Source: Streptomyces peucetius
GTDB taxonomy: Bacteria; Actinomycetota; Actinomycetes; Streptomycetales; Streptomycetaceae
DNA: 64,000 nt
Direction of reading: 5' to 3'
Assembly: GCF_025854275.1 (NCBI RefSeq)
Contig: NZ_CP107567.1
Span: 2,046,001 to 2,110,000 of the forward strand
Both the position numbers and the translations under genes were made by a program. The notes below the pieces were generated by a model. It ran no database searches and was not told the DNA's origin. It was given only the letters and a program-made list of their open reading frames with translations. How positions within the stretch are numbered: position 1 is the stretch's first letter; the number at the start of each line of letters is the position of its first letter. This document shows, piece by piece, positions 7,409 to 15,347 of the stretch.

Positions 7409-8773
7409 TCAGCCCCGGTCGGGTACGCAACGGCCGTCCTCGGTGCGGTACTTCCACTGCGCGCCGTCGCGGACCAGTTCCTTCACGGCGCGTACGAACC
7501 GTTCCACGTGCTCGTCCGGCGTACCCGCGCCGAAGCTGACGCGGATGGCGTTGAGGGACCTCTCGCCCAGGCCGGCCTCGGGCGCGCCGCACTCGCCGAC
7601 GTCCTGCGGGTCGCTGCCCAGCAGGGTCCGCACCAGCGGGTGGGCGCAGAACAGTCCGTCCCGTACACCGATGCCGTACTCGGCGGACAGCGCGGCGGCG
7701 AAGTGCGAGCTGTTCCAGCCGTCCACGACGAAGGAGAGCACGCCGACCCTCGGCGAGTCGTCGCCGAACAGCGACAGCACCCTGACCTCGGGCACCTCGG
7801 CGAGCCCTTCCCGGACCTTTGTGATCAGGTGCTGCTCCCGGGCGACCAGGGCGTCGAAACCGGCCTCGGTGAGTGCCTTGCAGGCGGAGGCGATCGAGTA
7901 GACGCCGATCACGTTCGGGGAGCCGGCCTCGTGCCGTGCGGCGCTGGTGTGCCACTCGACGTCCACACCGCCGTCGGCGCGCCGCGCCACCGTCCGCGAG
8001 GCCCCGCCGCCCGCGAGATACGGCTCCGCCTCCCGCAGCCAGTCCGACCGGCCCGCGAGCACGCCGGAACCGAACGGCGCGTACAGCTTGTGCCCGGAGA
8101 AGGCGACCCAGTCGACGTCGAGCTCCTCGACGGACACCGGGTGGTGCGGCGCCAGCTGGGCGGCGTCGAGCACGATGCGGGCCCCGTGGGCGTGGGCCGC
8201 GGCCGCGAGTTCCTTCACCGGCCACAGTTCGCCGGTGACGTTCGAGGCGCCGGTGACGCAGACCAGGGCGGGCCCGTAGGGGTCGCGGTCGGCCAGCGCC
8301 CGCTCCAGGGTGCGGACGGCGTCGCCGTGCGTGCGCGGCGCGTTCAGGTACGTCACCCTCGCGTCCCTCCACGGCAGCAGGGAGGCGTGGTGCTCGGTCT
8401 CGAAGACGAACACCTCGCACCCGGCCGGAAGCGCGGCGGCGAGCAGGTTGAGCGAGTCGGTCGTGGAGCGGGTGAAGACGACCTGGTCGTCCTCCCGGCA
8501 GTGCAGGAACTCGTGCACCACGGTCCGGCTGGTCTCGAACAGGTCCGTGGAGAGTTGCGAGAGGTACCCGGCGCCGCGGTGGACGCTGCCGTAGTACGGG
8601 GCGTACGCGGCCACGTCGTCCCAGACCCGCTGGAGCGCCGGGGCGCTGGCCGCGTAGTCGAGGGCCGCGTAGGTGACTTCGCCGCCGGTGACGAGGGGGA
8701 CGGTGACGTCCCGGCCGAGGACCGGCAGCGGGGAACAGAGCGAGGGGTCGGCGGAAACGGTGGTGACAGACAT
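7409..8773 (-). CDS. Class V aminotransferase-fold PLP enzyme under SAM-IV control
   Basis: A 454-residue PLP-dependent enzyme of the class V (cysteine desulfurase/kynureninase-like) fold. Visible motifs are the substrate loop YGSVHRGAG, RSTTDSLN, ETEHHASLLPW, the Asp of LDAAQ that contacts the pyridine ring, and the Schiff-base Lys229 in SGHKLYAPFGSG. There is no obvious desulfurase catalytic cysteine loop of the SufS/IscS type near residue 380, though GLFCAHPLVR contains a cysteine. The start ATG has GGGAG 6 nt upstream. It lies behind a SAM-IV riboswitch and a six-codon leader ORF, so a role in methionine, cysteine or other sulfur metabolism is likely, but the reaction is not known. Confidence 0.85.
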   Translation of the reverse strand: MSVTTVSADPSLCSPLPVLGRDVTVPLVTGGEVTYAALDYAASAPALQRVWDDVAAYAPYYGSVHRGAGYLSQLSTDLFETSRTVVHEFLHCREDDQVVFTRSTTDSLNLLAAALPAGCEVFVFETEHHASLLPWRDARVTYLNAPRTHGDAVRTLERALADRDPYGPALVCVTGASNVTGELWPVKELAAAAHAHGARIVLDAAQLAPHHPVSVEELDVDWVAFSGHKLYAPFGSGVLAGRSDWLREAEPYLAGGGASRTVARRADGGVDVEWHTSAARHEAGSPNVIGVYSIASACKALTEAGFDALVAREQHLITKVREGLAEVPEVRVLSLFGDDSPRVGVLSFVVDGWNSSHFAAALSAEYGIGVRDGLFCAHPLVRTLLGSDPQDVGECGAPEAGLGERSLNAIRVSFGAGTPDEHVERFVRAVKELVRDGAQWKYRTEDGRCVPDRG

Positions 8774-8858
8774 GGCGAACTCCCGTACAGGGCAGGCGAA
8801 ACGGCGCGTCGGCGCAGCACAGTGCGGAGCACCGGAAAGAAAAAGGTGACCGGAGAAG

Positions 8859-8872
8859 GGGCGCAGACGCCC
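8859..8872 (-). promoter_or_regulatory. Short hairpin after the leader ORF, possible attenuator
   Basis: On the minus strand GGGCG-TCTG-CGCCC forms a perfect 5-bp stem that begins at the last base of the leader ORF stop codon. A T-rich stretch (CACCTTTTTCTTT) follows 14 nt downstream. This could be part of the expression platform of the SAM-IV riboswitch. The evidence is only the position and the symmetry. Confidence 0.35.
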
Positions 8873-8892
8873 TATCGCATTCGCTTGCTCAC
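8872..8892 (-). CDS. Six-residue leader ORF (MSKRMR)
   Basis: GTG AGC AAG CGA ATG CGA TAG encodes MSKRMR. A strong AAGGGAG ribosome binding site lies about 8 nt upstream of the GTG. The ORF sits between the SAM-IV aptamer and the PLP-enzyme gene, about 100 nt before the enzyme start. A well-placed ribosome binding site in front of a six-codon ORF suggests a leader peptide whose translation is the direct target of the riboswitch or which couples ribosome position to attenuation. It is too short for any homology argument. Confidence 0.5.
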   Translation of the reverse strand: MSKRMR

Positions 8893-8944
8893 GAGACTGC
8901 TCCCTTGAGGACCAGGACCCCAGGGACGCGGCATTCGACGATGC

Positions 8945-9068
8945 CGCGGGGGTCCGCGCTTGCCACAGACCTCGCTGCCTGCGGCCTGGTCTTCACCCGG
9001 GGCACCCCGCCACGGACGGAGGGTTGCCGGACAGCGGGCCGGGGCCGTAATCGCTGTCACTCATGACC
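8945..9068 (-). ncRNA. SAM-IV riboswitch
   Basis: Read on the minus strand, the RNA starts GGTCATGAGTGACAGCG. It has the conserved core GGCAACCCTCC (9028-9018), then GGCGGGGTGCC (9011-9001) running into CCGGGTGAAGACC (9000-8988), which closes helix P1 with the 5' GGTC. The downstream pseudoknot-type segment GGCAAGCGCGGACCCC follows at about 8965-8950. This order and these sequences match the actinobacterial SAM-IV class, which binds S-adenosylmethionine and lowers expression of sulfur-amino-acid genes when SAM is high. It precedes the leader ORF and the class V PLP enzyme. Confidence 0.9.
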
Positions 9069-9077
9069 TTGGGAAGC

Positions 9078-9105
9078 ATCCTGCCATACGTCGCGCACGG
9101 CGCAA
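9078..9105 (-). promoter_or_regulatory. Promoter for the SAM-IV transcript
   Basis: On the minus strand TTGCGC (9105-9100) and CAGGAT (9083-9078) are separated by 16 bp and fit a housekeeping sigma promoter of Streptomyces. The expected start, about 7-10 nt downstream, falls at or just before the first base of the SAM-IV aptamer. It lies between the riboswitch and the trpD terminator. Confidence 0.55.
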
Positions 9106-9136
9106 GGGAGCGGTCCGCCATGCGGACCGCTCCCTT
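9104..9136 (-). terminator. trpD terminator hairpin
   Basis: A perfect 15-bp inverted repeat (arms 9104-9118 and 9122-9136, loop CAT) lies directly after the trpD stop codon. It has no U-tract, which is usual for the long GC-rich terminators of streptomycetes. It insulates trpD from the riboswitch promoter. Confidence 0.8.
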
Positions 9137-9144
9137 CGTCACGG

Positions 9145-10209
9145 CTATGCGTTGCTGGCCGCCACCCAGCGCTCCAGGGCCGCCCTGGCCGCGCCGGAGT
9201 CGATCGACCGGGCCGCCCGGGCCATGCCGGCCGCCAGCTGCTCGTTCAGCGTGCCGTCCGTCGGCTCCAGCGCGACCAGCGCCGCCGCCGAGTTCAGCAG
9301 CACCGCGTCCCGTACGGGCCCGGTCTCGCCGGCCAGCAGCCGGCGCGCCACATCCGCGTTGTACGAGGCGTCGGCGCCGCGCAGCGCCTCCACGGGTACG
9401 AGGTCGATGCCGATGTCCCGCGGGTCGAAGGCCTCCTCGCGCACGGCACCGTCGCGGACCACCCACACCCGGGACGTGGCCGTCGTGGTGAGTTCGTCCA
9501 GGCCGTCGTCGCCGCGGAAGACCAGGGCGGAGGAGCCGCGCTCCGCGAGCACTCCGGCCACGATCGGCGCCATCCGGGCGTCGGCCACACCGGTCGCCTG
9601 CGCCCTGACCTTCGCCGGGTTGGTGAGCGGTCCCAGGAAGTTGAAGACCGTCCGGATGCCCAGTTCCTTGCGGGCCACGGCGACGTGCCGCAGCGCGGGG
9701 TGGAACTTGACCGCGAAGCAGAAGGTGATCCCCGCCTCGGCGGCGACCTCGACCACCCGCTGCGGGGTCAGCTCCAGATTGACGCCCAGCTTCTCCAGGA
9801 CGTCGGACGCGCCGCTCGCCGAGGAGGCGGCGCGGTTGCCGTGCTTGACGACCTTGGCTCCGGTGCCCGCGACGACGATCGAGGACATGGTGGAGATGTT
9901 GACGGTCTTCGCCCCGTCGCCGCCGGTGCCGACGATGTCGACGCTCGGTCCCGGCACCTCGATCAGGTTGGCGTGCTCGTACATCGTCCGCACCAGGCCG
10001 GCGATCTCCTCGACCGTCTCGCCCTTGGCGCGCAGCGCGGTCACGAAGCCGGCGATCTGGGCGTTGGTCGCCTCGCCGCTGAGGATGCGGTCCATGGCCC
10101 ACGCGGTGGCGTCGGCGCTCTGGTCGCGGTTGTCGAGGAGGGCGTTCAGCACGCCGGGCCAGGAGTAGGCCGCCACGCTGTCGCCGCCGACCGGGGTCAC
10201 AACGTTCAT
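9145..10209 (-). CDS. trpD: Anthranilate phosphoribosyltransferase
   Basis: A 354-residue cytosolic enzyme that joins anthranilate to PRPP, the second step of tryptophan synthesis. The PRPP-binding glycine-rich loop [18 protein letters not shown], the KHGNRAASS motif, the [18 protein letters not shown] region and the [10 protein letters not shown] motif are all present, and the length is normal. ATG 10209 has AGGAG upstream. No other trp gene is nearby, so this is an isolated copy; whether it is the only trpD in the genome cannot be told from the window. It is bounded by the terminator at 9104-9136 and, upstream, by a palindromic repeat and the qcrB terminator. Confidence 0.96.
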   Translation of the reverse strand: MNVVTPVGGDSVAAYSWPGVLNALLDNRDQSADATAWAMDRILSGEATNAQIAGFVTALRAKGETVEEIAGLVRTMYEHANLIEVPGPSVDIVGTGGDGAKTVNISTMSSIVVAGTGAKVVKHGNRAASSASGASDVLEKLGVNLELTPQRVVEVAAEAGITFCFAVKFHPALRHVAVARKELGIRTVFNFLGPLTNPAKVRAQATGVADARMAPIVAGVLAERGSSALVFRGDDGLDELTTTATSRVWVVRDGAVREEAFDPRDIGIDLVPVEALRGADASYNADVARRLLAGETGPVRDAVLLNSAAALVALEPTDGTLNEQLAAGMARAARSIDSGAARAALERWVAASNA

Positions 10210-10232
10210 GGTCCGCTCCTGGGGTCCACTGC

Positions 10233-10271
10233 TGGGGGTCCCCCGCGGCCGCCGGGCCGCAGGGGGCGGGA
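10233..10271. repeat. GC-rich palindromic repeat, GGGGGTCCCCC type
   Basis: TGGGGGTCCCCCGCGGCC, a short loop and GGGCCGCAGGGGGCGGGA form an imperfect hairpin immediately upstream of trpD. It resembles the GGGGGTACCCCC...GGGGGA elements at 15259-15290 and 19830-19866. Confidence 0.5.
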
Positions 10272-10300
10272 TGGGTCCACCCTATCCAGCCTCCGGCACG

Positions 10301-10339
10301 GCGAAGGGCCCCGTCCATCGAGTGGACGGGGCCCTTCGC
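10301..10339 (-). terminator. qcrB terminator hairpin
   Basis: A perfect 17-bp inverted repeat (arms 10301-10317 and 10323-10339, 5-nt loop) lies 23 bp after the qcrB stop. It ends the ctaE-qcrC-qcrA-qcrB transcript. There is no U-tract. Confidence 0.85.
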
Positions 10340-10362
10340 TGTGGCGACGTGTCGGTCAGGGA

Positions 10363-11988
10363 TCAGTGGTGGCCGTGGCCGCTGGTGATCTCCTTGTACT
10401 CCTCGGTCGTCGGCTTGGGAATCTGGTTCTCCTCGCCGTAGTAACCCTTGCTGAGCTTGGCACGCAGCTTCTCGGTGCGCTTGACCTTGCGGCGCACGCC
10501 GTTCTCGTCGACCTCCGGGCCGATCTCGGCGGGCTTGTACTGCTCGTGCGCGGTCAGCTTGTGCAGGTCGCCCTGCGCCAGCGGCTCGTGCACCTCGACG
10601 AACTCACCGTGCGGCAGACGCTTGATGATGCCGGACTCGCGTCCGTGCAGCACCTTGTCCTTGTCGCGCCGCTGCAGACCCAGGCAGATCCGCTTGGTGA
10701 TGATGAACGCGAGGACCGGTCCGACGAAGTACGTGATGCGGACGAACCAGGTGATCGCATTGATCGACAGGTGGAAGTGCGTGGCGAAGATGTCGTTTCC
10801 GCCACCGAGCAGCATGATCACGTAGCCGGTGACCCAGGCGACACCCAGCGCGGTACGCGTCGGAGCGTTGCGCGGGCGGTCCAGGATGTGGTGCTCGCGC
10901 TTGTCGCCGGTGATCCACGACTCGATGAACGGGTACACCGCGAGCGCCGCGAGGACGACACCGAAGAGGACCAGCGGGATGAACACACCCAGGACCAGGG
11001 TGTGGCCCCAGAGGTTGATCTCCCAGCCGGGCATCACTCGGACGAGACCCTCGGCGAACCCCATGTACCAGTCGGGCTGGGCACCGGTGGAGACCATGTC
11101 CGGCCGGTACGGGCCGAGCGCCCAGACCGGGTTGATCGTGAACATGCCGGCGATCAGCGCGATGACACCGAAGACCAGGAAGAAGAAGCCTCCGGCCTTG
11201 GCCATGTAGACCGGCAGCAGCGGCATGCCGACGACGTTCTTGTTCGTACGGCCGGGGCCCGCGAACTGCGTGTGCTTGTGGTAGAAGACCAGGATCAGGT
11301 GGGCCACCACGAGGCCGAGCATGATGCCCGGCAGCAGCAGGATGTGGATCGAGTAGAACCGCGCCACCATGTCGTGGCCGGGGAACTCGCCGCCGAACAG
11401 GAACATCGAGATGTAGGTGCCGACGATCGGCATCGACAGGATCGCGCCCTGCGTGAAGCGGACACCGGTGCCGGAGAGCAGGTCGTCCGGGAGCGAGTAA
11501 CCGGTGAAGCCGGTGAACATGCCCAGGACGAACAGCAGGAAGCCGAACAGCCAGTTGATCTCACGCGGCTTGCGGAACGCGCCGGTGAAGAACACGCGCA
11601 TCATGTGCACGAACATCGCGGCGAGGAAGATCAGCGCGGCCCAGTGGTGGATCTGCCGGATGAGCAGACCACCGCGGACGTCGAAGCTGATGTCCAGCGT
11701 CGAGGCGTACGCCTCGGTCATGCGGATGCCCTGCATCGGCACGTACGAGCCGTGGTACTCGATCTCGTTCATGCTCGGGTGGAAGAACAGCGTCAGATAC
11801 ACACCCGTGAGGATGATGATGATGAAGCTGTAGAGCGCGATCTCACCCAGCATGAAGGACCAGTGGTCCGGGAAGATCTTCCGCATGTTGGCCTTGGCCA
11901 GGGAGTAGATCCCGAGCCGGCCGTCCGCCCAGTCGGCCACCCGCTCGCCGGCGGGCGCCTTCTTCCGTGTATCCGTCTGTGTACTCAT
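10363..11988 (-). CDS. qcrB: Menaquinol-cytochrome c reductase, cytochrome b subunit
   Basis: A 541-residue membrane subunit of the actinobacterial cytochrome bcc complex, carrying the two b hemes and the quinol oxidation and reduction sites. Heme-ligand histidines are visible in QIHHWAALIF and in the YSIHILLLPG helix, and the Qo-site region PDWYMGF stands in place of the PEWY motif. The C-terminus is extended and charged, ending in HGHH, as in other actinobacterial QcrB proteins. The start ATG at 11988 overlaps the qcrA stop (ATGA); upstream in-frame codons would lie inside qcrA and are rejected. It is the last gene of the ctaE-qcrC-qcrA-qcrB operon. Confidence 0.97.
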   Translation of the reverse strand: MSTQTDTRKKAPAGERVADWADGRLGIYSLAKANMRKIFPDHWSFMLGEIALYSFIIIILTGVYLTLFFHPSMNEIEYHGSYVPMQGIRMTEAYASTLDISFDVRGGLLIRQIHHWAALIFLAAMFVHMMRVFFTGAFRKPREINWLFGFLLFVLGMFTGFTGYSLPDDLLSGTGVRFTQGAILSMPIVGTYISMFLFGGEFPGHDMVARFYSIHILLLPGIMLGLVVAHLILVFYHKHTQFAGPGRTNKNVVGMPLLPVYMAKAGGFFFLVFGVIALIAGMFTINPVWALGPYRPDMVSTGAQPDWYMGFAEGLVRVMPGWEINLWGHTLVLGVFIPLVLFGVVLAALAVYPFIESWITGDKREHHILDRPRNAPTRTALGVAWVTGYVIMLLGGGNDIFATHFHLSINAITWFVRITYFVGPVLAFIITKRICLGLQRRDKDKVLHGRESGIIKRLPHGEFVEVHEPLAQGDLHKLTAHEQYKPAEIGPEVDENGVRRKVKRTEKLRAKLSKGYYGEENQIPKPTTEEYKEITSGHGHH

Positions 11989-13061
11989 CCGCGCTCCCAG
12001 AAAGCAGGACCGACGGGCTCTTCGAAGTCGCCGAGCGCCTCGAGGTTGCCCTCGGCGTTCACACCGATCCGCAGCTGCGGAAGCGGGTGACCGGCCGGAC
12101 CGAAGATGACGCGGGCGCCGTCGGAGAGGTCGAAGGTGGACTGGTGGCACGGGCAGAGGACGTGGTGCGTCTGCTGCTCGTACAGGCTGATCGGGCAGCC
12201 GACGTGGGTGCAGATCTTGGAGTAGGCCACGATGCCCTCGTGGGACCACTCGAGCTCGCGCTGGTCCTTGATGTCCTCCGGCTGGAGCCGGACGATCATC
12301 ACGGCTGCCTTGGCGATCTCGGTGTTGAAGTTGTGGTCGTCCTCCCTCAGGCCCTCGGGCATGACGAAGGTCAGCGAACCCACAGCGACGTCCTCGGGAC
12401 GCAGCGGCTCATTGGTGTTCATGTTGATGAGCTGCTTGCCCTTGGCCCACAGGGTCTCGCGGAGCTTGTTCTCGGGCAGTGGCCCGAGCTCGCGCAGCAG
12501 CACCACACCGGAGAGCGGCACCATGGCCAGCGCGCCGAACATGGTGTTGCGGATCAGCTTGCGCCGTCCGATCGCGGACTCCCGGGCACCGTCCGCGAAG
12601 TCGGCCATGACCTTGGCCTTGACCTCGGGCGCGGCCTCGATCGCGTGCCGGTCGTCGGCGACCTCCACGTCGGACATCAGGGTGCGCGCCCAGTGGACGG
12701 CACCCGCGCCGATGCAGAAGAGCGCGAGGCCCAGTGTCACGCCCAGCGAGAAGTTGAGCGCACTGATGTGGCCGAACGGCCAGATGTACACGATCTTGTC
12801 GACAGGGAAGATCACGAACGCGGCGATGAAGCCGATCGTCGCGAGCATCGACAGCGTGAACAGGAAGGCGACGGCACGCTCGGAGCGCTTGGCGGCACGC
12901 TCGTCGATGTCCTGGATGCGCGGCTTGTGGGCCGGCAGTCCCGGGTCGGCGAACGGGTCGTCGCCGCGCTCCGCGACGGCGGTGGTGCCACCGTGGGCCG
13001 CGTCGTGCGCGGCTCCCTGCTCTGCGGGCAGGTTCTCTTCTGGAATGTCTTGGCTACTCAT
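11985..13061 (-). CDS. qcrA: Menaquinol-cytochrome c reductase, Rieske iron-sulfur subunit
   Basis: A 358-residue Rieske protein with the actinobacterial three-helix N-terminus (hydrophobic segments near residues 64-86, 100-124 and 172-190) before the periplasmic-side domain. The [2Fe-2S] ligands are in CTHVGC (residues 284-289) and CPCH (303-306), followed by GPAGHPLPQL. It passes electrons from menaquinol at QcrB to the diheme cytochrome QcrC. It overlaps qcrB by 4 nt on one side and qcrC by 4 nt on the other, so stoichiometric translation is likely. Confidence 0.97.
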   Translation of the reverse strand: MSSQDIPEENLPAEQGAAHDAAHGGTTAVAERGDDPFADPGLPAHKPRIQDIDERAAKRSERAVAFLFTLSMLATIGFIAAFVIFPVDKIVYIWPFGHISALNFSLGVTLGLALFCIGAGAVHWARTLMSDVEVADDRHAIEAAPEVKAKVMADFADGARESAIGRRKLIRNTMFGALAMVPLSGVVLLRELGPLPENKLRETLWAKGKQLINMNTNEPLRPEDVAVGSLTFVMPEGLREDDHNFNTEIAKAAVMIVRLQPEDIKDQRELEWSHEGIVAYSKICTHVGCPISLYEQQTHHVLCPCHQSTFDLSDGARVIFGPAGHPLPQLRIGVNAEGNLEALGDFEEPVGPAFWERG

Positions 13062-13867
13062 GACTTCTTGGCCTTAGCGGTGTGGGCCGCGACCCAGATG
13101 GCAACAGCGATCAGCGAACCGAGACCGAAGATCCAGCCGAACAGACCCTCACTGACGGGGCCCAGGCCGCCCAGCGCGAAGCCGCCGGGGGTCGGCGTCT
13201 CCTCGCCGTTCACGGTCTTGACGTACGCGATGATGTCCCGCTTCTGCTGCTCGGGCATCGTGGTGTCGGGGAAGGAGGGCATGTTCTGCGGGCCGGTCTG
13301 CATGGCCTCGTAGAGGTGCTTCGGGCTGACGCCCTCCAGGCTCGGGGCGTACTTGCCCTCGGTCAGCGCGCCGCCCTCGCCGGTGAAGTTGTGGCACTGG
13401 GCGCAGTTGTTGCGGAACAGCTCGCCACCCTTGGCGATGTCCGCGCCCTCGGGGCTGTACTGCTTCTCGGTCGGCGTGATCGGGCCGGCGCCGAGGGAGG
13501 CGACGTACGCCGCGAGCTGGTCGATCTCGGCCTGCGAGTACACGACCGGCTTTTCGGGCACCTGCGCGCCGGGCTGCTGGGCGGGCATGCGCCCCGTGCC
13601 GACCTGGAAGTCGACGGCGGCGGAGCCGACACCGACCAGGGACGGGCCGTCTGAGGTGCCCTGACCGCCGGTTCCGTGGCAGCTTGCGCAGCCGACGGTG
13701 TAGAGCTTCTGCCCCTCCTTGATGGCAAGGGACTGGGCGGTCGTGTCGGCCTGCGCCTTGTCCGCGGGTGCGAACGCGGCGTACAGCCCCCCAGTGGCCG
13801 CCAGCGCGAGGAGTAGGACGACGACCGCCGCCAGCGGATGGCGTCGTCGTGCGGAGAGCTTTTTCAC
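13058..13867 (-). CDS. qcrC: Diheme cytochrome c subunit of the bcc complex
   Basis: A 269-residue protein with an N-terminal membrane segment (residues 11-32), two CxxCH heme c motifs (CASCH at 60-64, CAQCH at 155-159) each in its own cytochrome c domain, and a C-terminal transmembrane helix. This two-heme form replaces the soluble cytochrome c of other bacteria and hands electrons straight to cytochrome aa3 in a bcc-aa3 supercomplex. ATG 13867 begins MKKLSARRRH, a positively charged leader. The stop overlaps qcrA. A gap of about 90 nt separates it from ctaE. Confidence 0.97.
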   Translation of the reverse strand: MKKLSARRRHPLAAVVVLLLALAATGGLYAAFAPADKAQADTTAQSLAIKEGQKLYTVGCASCHGTGGQGTSDGPSLVGVGSAAVDFQVGTGRMPAQQPGAQVPEKPVVYSQAEIDQLAAYVASLGAGPITPTEKQYSPEGADIAKGGELFRNNCAQCHNFTGEGGALTEGKYAPSLEGVSPKHLYEAMQTGPQNMPSFPDTTMPEQQKRDIIAYVKTVNGEETPTPGGFALGGLGPVSEGLFGWIFGLGSLIAVAIWVAAHTAKAKKS

Positions 13868-13959
13868 GGATTACCCCGGTGTCAGGATCTTCTGCGTCGG
13901 TGCTTCTGGACTATGTCTGCTTCAGGCGGCGCCCGCTCGGGGCGAGCCGCCCGCGCCGA

Positions 13960-14580
13960 TTACTTGATCATGTAGATCGTGGCGAAGAGGCCGATCCAGA
14001 CGACATCGACGAAGTGCCAGTAGTAGGACACGACGATGGCGGCGGTTGCCTGCTCGTGGGTGAATCTCCGGGCCGCGTAGGTCCTTGCCAGGACCAGCAG
14101 GAAGGCGATGAGTCCGCCCGTCACGTGCAGGCCGTGGAAACCGGTGGTCAGGTAGAACACCGAGCCGTACGGGTCGGACGAGAGGGACAGCCCCTCGTGC
14201 TTGACCAGCTCGGTGTACTCGAAGACCTGACCGCCGATGAAGATGGCACCCATCACGAACGTGATGATGAACCAGGTGCGCAGCTTCTTCACATCGCCCC
14301 GCTCGGCGGCGAAGACGCCGAGCTGGCATGTGAGGGAGGAGAGCACCAGGATCGTGGTGTTCGTCGCCGAGAACGGGAAGTTCAGCGCATCGGCTTTCTC
14401 TGCCCAGAACTCGGCACCCGTCACCGATCGCAGGGTGAAGTACATCGCGAAGAGGGCCGCGAAGAACATCAGCTCGGAACTCAGCCAGATGATGGTTCCG
14501 ACGCTGGTGAGGTTCGGCCGACTGACCGACGGGTGCGCGTGCCCGGTTTCTACTGTCGTTGCTGTCGCCACGACCGACAT
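13960..14580 (-). CDS. ctaE: Cytochrome c oxidase subunit III
   Basis: A 206-residue membrane protein with five hydrophobic helices, the short actinobacterial form of subunit III. Characteristic stretches are [45 protein letters not shown] and [14 protein letters not shown]. It belongs to the aa3-type terminal oxidase but heads the operon that continues into qcrC-qcrA-qcrB, an arrangement normal in actinobacteria. Its start ATG is preceded by about 180 bp of intergenic DNA shared with the divergent receiver-like gene, which should hold the operon promoter; I could not assign it confidently. Confidence 0.95.
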   Translation of the reverse strand: MSVVATATTVETGHAHPSVSRPNLTSVGTIIWLSSELMFFAALFAMYFTLRSVTGAEFWAEKADALNFPFSATNTTILVLSSLTCQLGVFAAERGDVKKLRTWFIITFVMGAIFIGGQVFEYTELVKHEGLSLSSDPYGSVFYLTTGFHGLHVTGGLIAFLLVLARTYAARRFTHEQATAAIVVSYYWHFVDVVWIGLFATIYMIK

Positions 14581-14761
14581 TATGTCGGTCGCTTATCCCG
14601 CCCTCACTCCCGGGGGTGCCGTTCGGAGTGTTCCCACCCTCAACGGGACCCTGCGGCGGGGCCGGACGGCCCATCGAAGCCGTGTCCGAACCAGTGTTGA
14701 CAGGCGGTGGGACGGAGTAGCATCCGGCGCAAGAGCCTGATGACACGAGTGCGGAGGAACC

Positions 14762-15163
14762 ATGCAGTCGAGCGCCACGGTCCTGGTCTACAGCGACGAC
14801 GCGAACACCCGCGAGCAGGTCAGGCTGGCGACCGGTCGCAGGCCCGCGGCCGACGTTCCGCCGGTGCGGTTCGTGGAGTGCGCGACCCTGCCCGCGGTCC
14901 TGAAGGCCCTCGACGAGGGCGGCATCGACGTCTGCGTACTGGACGGCGAGACGGTTCCCGCGGGCGGGATGGGCGTGTGCCGGCAGATCAAGGACGAGAT
15001 CTTCGACTGCCCGCCGGTGCTGCTGCTGATCGGCCGCCCGCAGGACGCCTGGCTGGCCACCTGGAGCCGCGCGGAGGCGGCGGTGACGCTGCCGGTGGAC
15101 CCGGTGGATTTCGCGGCGTCCCTGGCGGCGCTGCTGCGCGACAGGCTCTCCATCGACGCGTGA
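14762..15163 (+). CDS. Degenerate response-regulator receiver protein
   Basis: A 133-residue single-domain protein with the size and alternating beta/alpha pattern of a CheY-type receiver and no output domain. The early acidic pair survives in YSDDANT and an aspartate remains in CVLDGETVPAGGMG at the phospho-acceptor place. The conserved lysine before the last strand is replaced (TLPVDPVDF), so phosphorylation-dependent switching is doubtful. ATG 14762 has GGAGG 6 nt upstream. It is divergent from ctaE and sits between respiratory genes, so a link to respiration is possible by context only. The function is unknown. Confidence 0.75.
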   Translation: MQSSATVLVYSDDANTREQVRLATGRRPAADVPPVRFVECATLPAVLKALDEGGIDVCVLDGETVPAGGMGVCRQIKDEIFDCPPVLLLIGRPQDAWLATWSRAEAAVTLPVDPVDFAASLAALLRDRLSIDA

Positions 15164-15258
15164 CCGCGCTGCCTCTTCCTGGGGGCCGAGCCCGTGGCGC
15201 GTGAGCCGAAGGGGCGCGGCGGTGTCGAAAGGGAGAACGCGCGGAGATCGCGAGGAAC

Positions 15259-15290
15259 GTGGGGGTACCCCCGGACGGAGTCTGGGGGAG
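15259..15290. repeat. Palindromic repeat GGGGGTACCCCC...TCTGGGGGAG
   Basis: GTGGGGGTACCCCCGGAC followed by GGAGTCTGGGGGAG. The element contains a perfect GGGGGTACCCCC palindrome and recurs in related form at 19830-19866 inside ctaC. I recognise it as a dispersed Streptomyces intergenic repeat. It lies in the convergent gap between the receiver gene and the L,D-transpeptidase gene. Confidence 0.65.
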
Positions 15291-15347
15291 ATCGAGCACG
15301 ATCGACCGTCGATACCGTCTTAGGCGCCCCGGAGGAGAACCGAGCCC

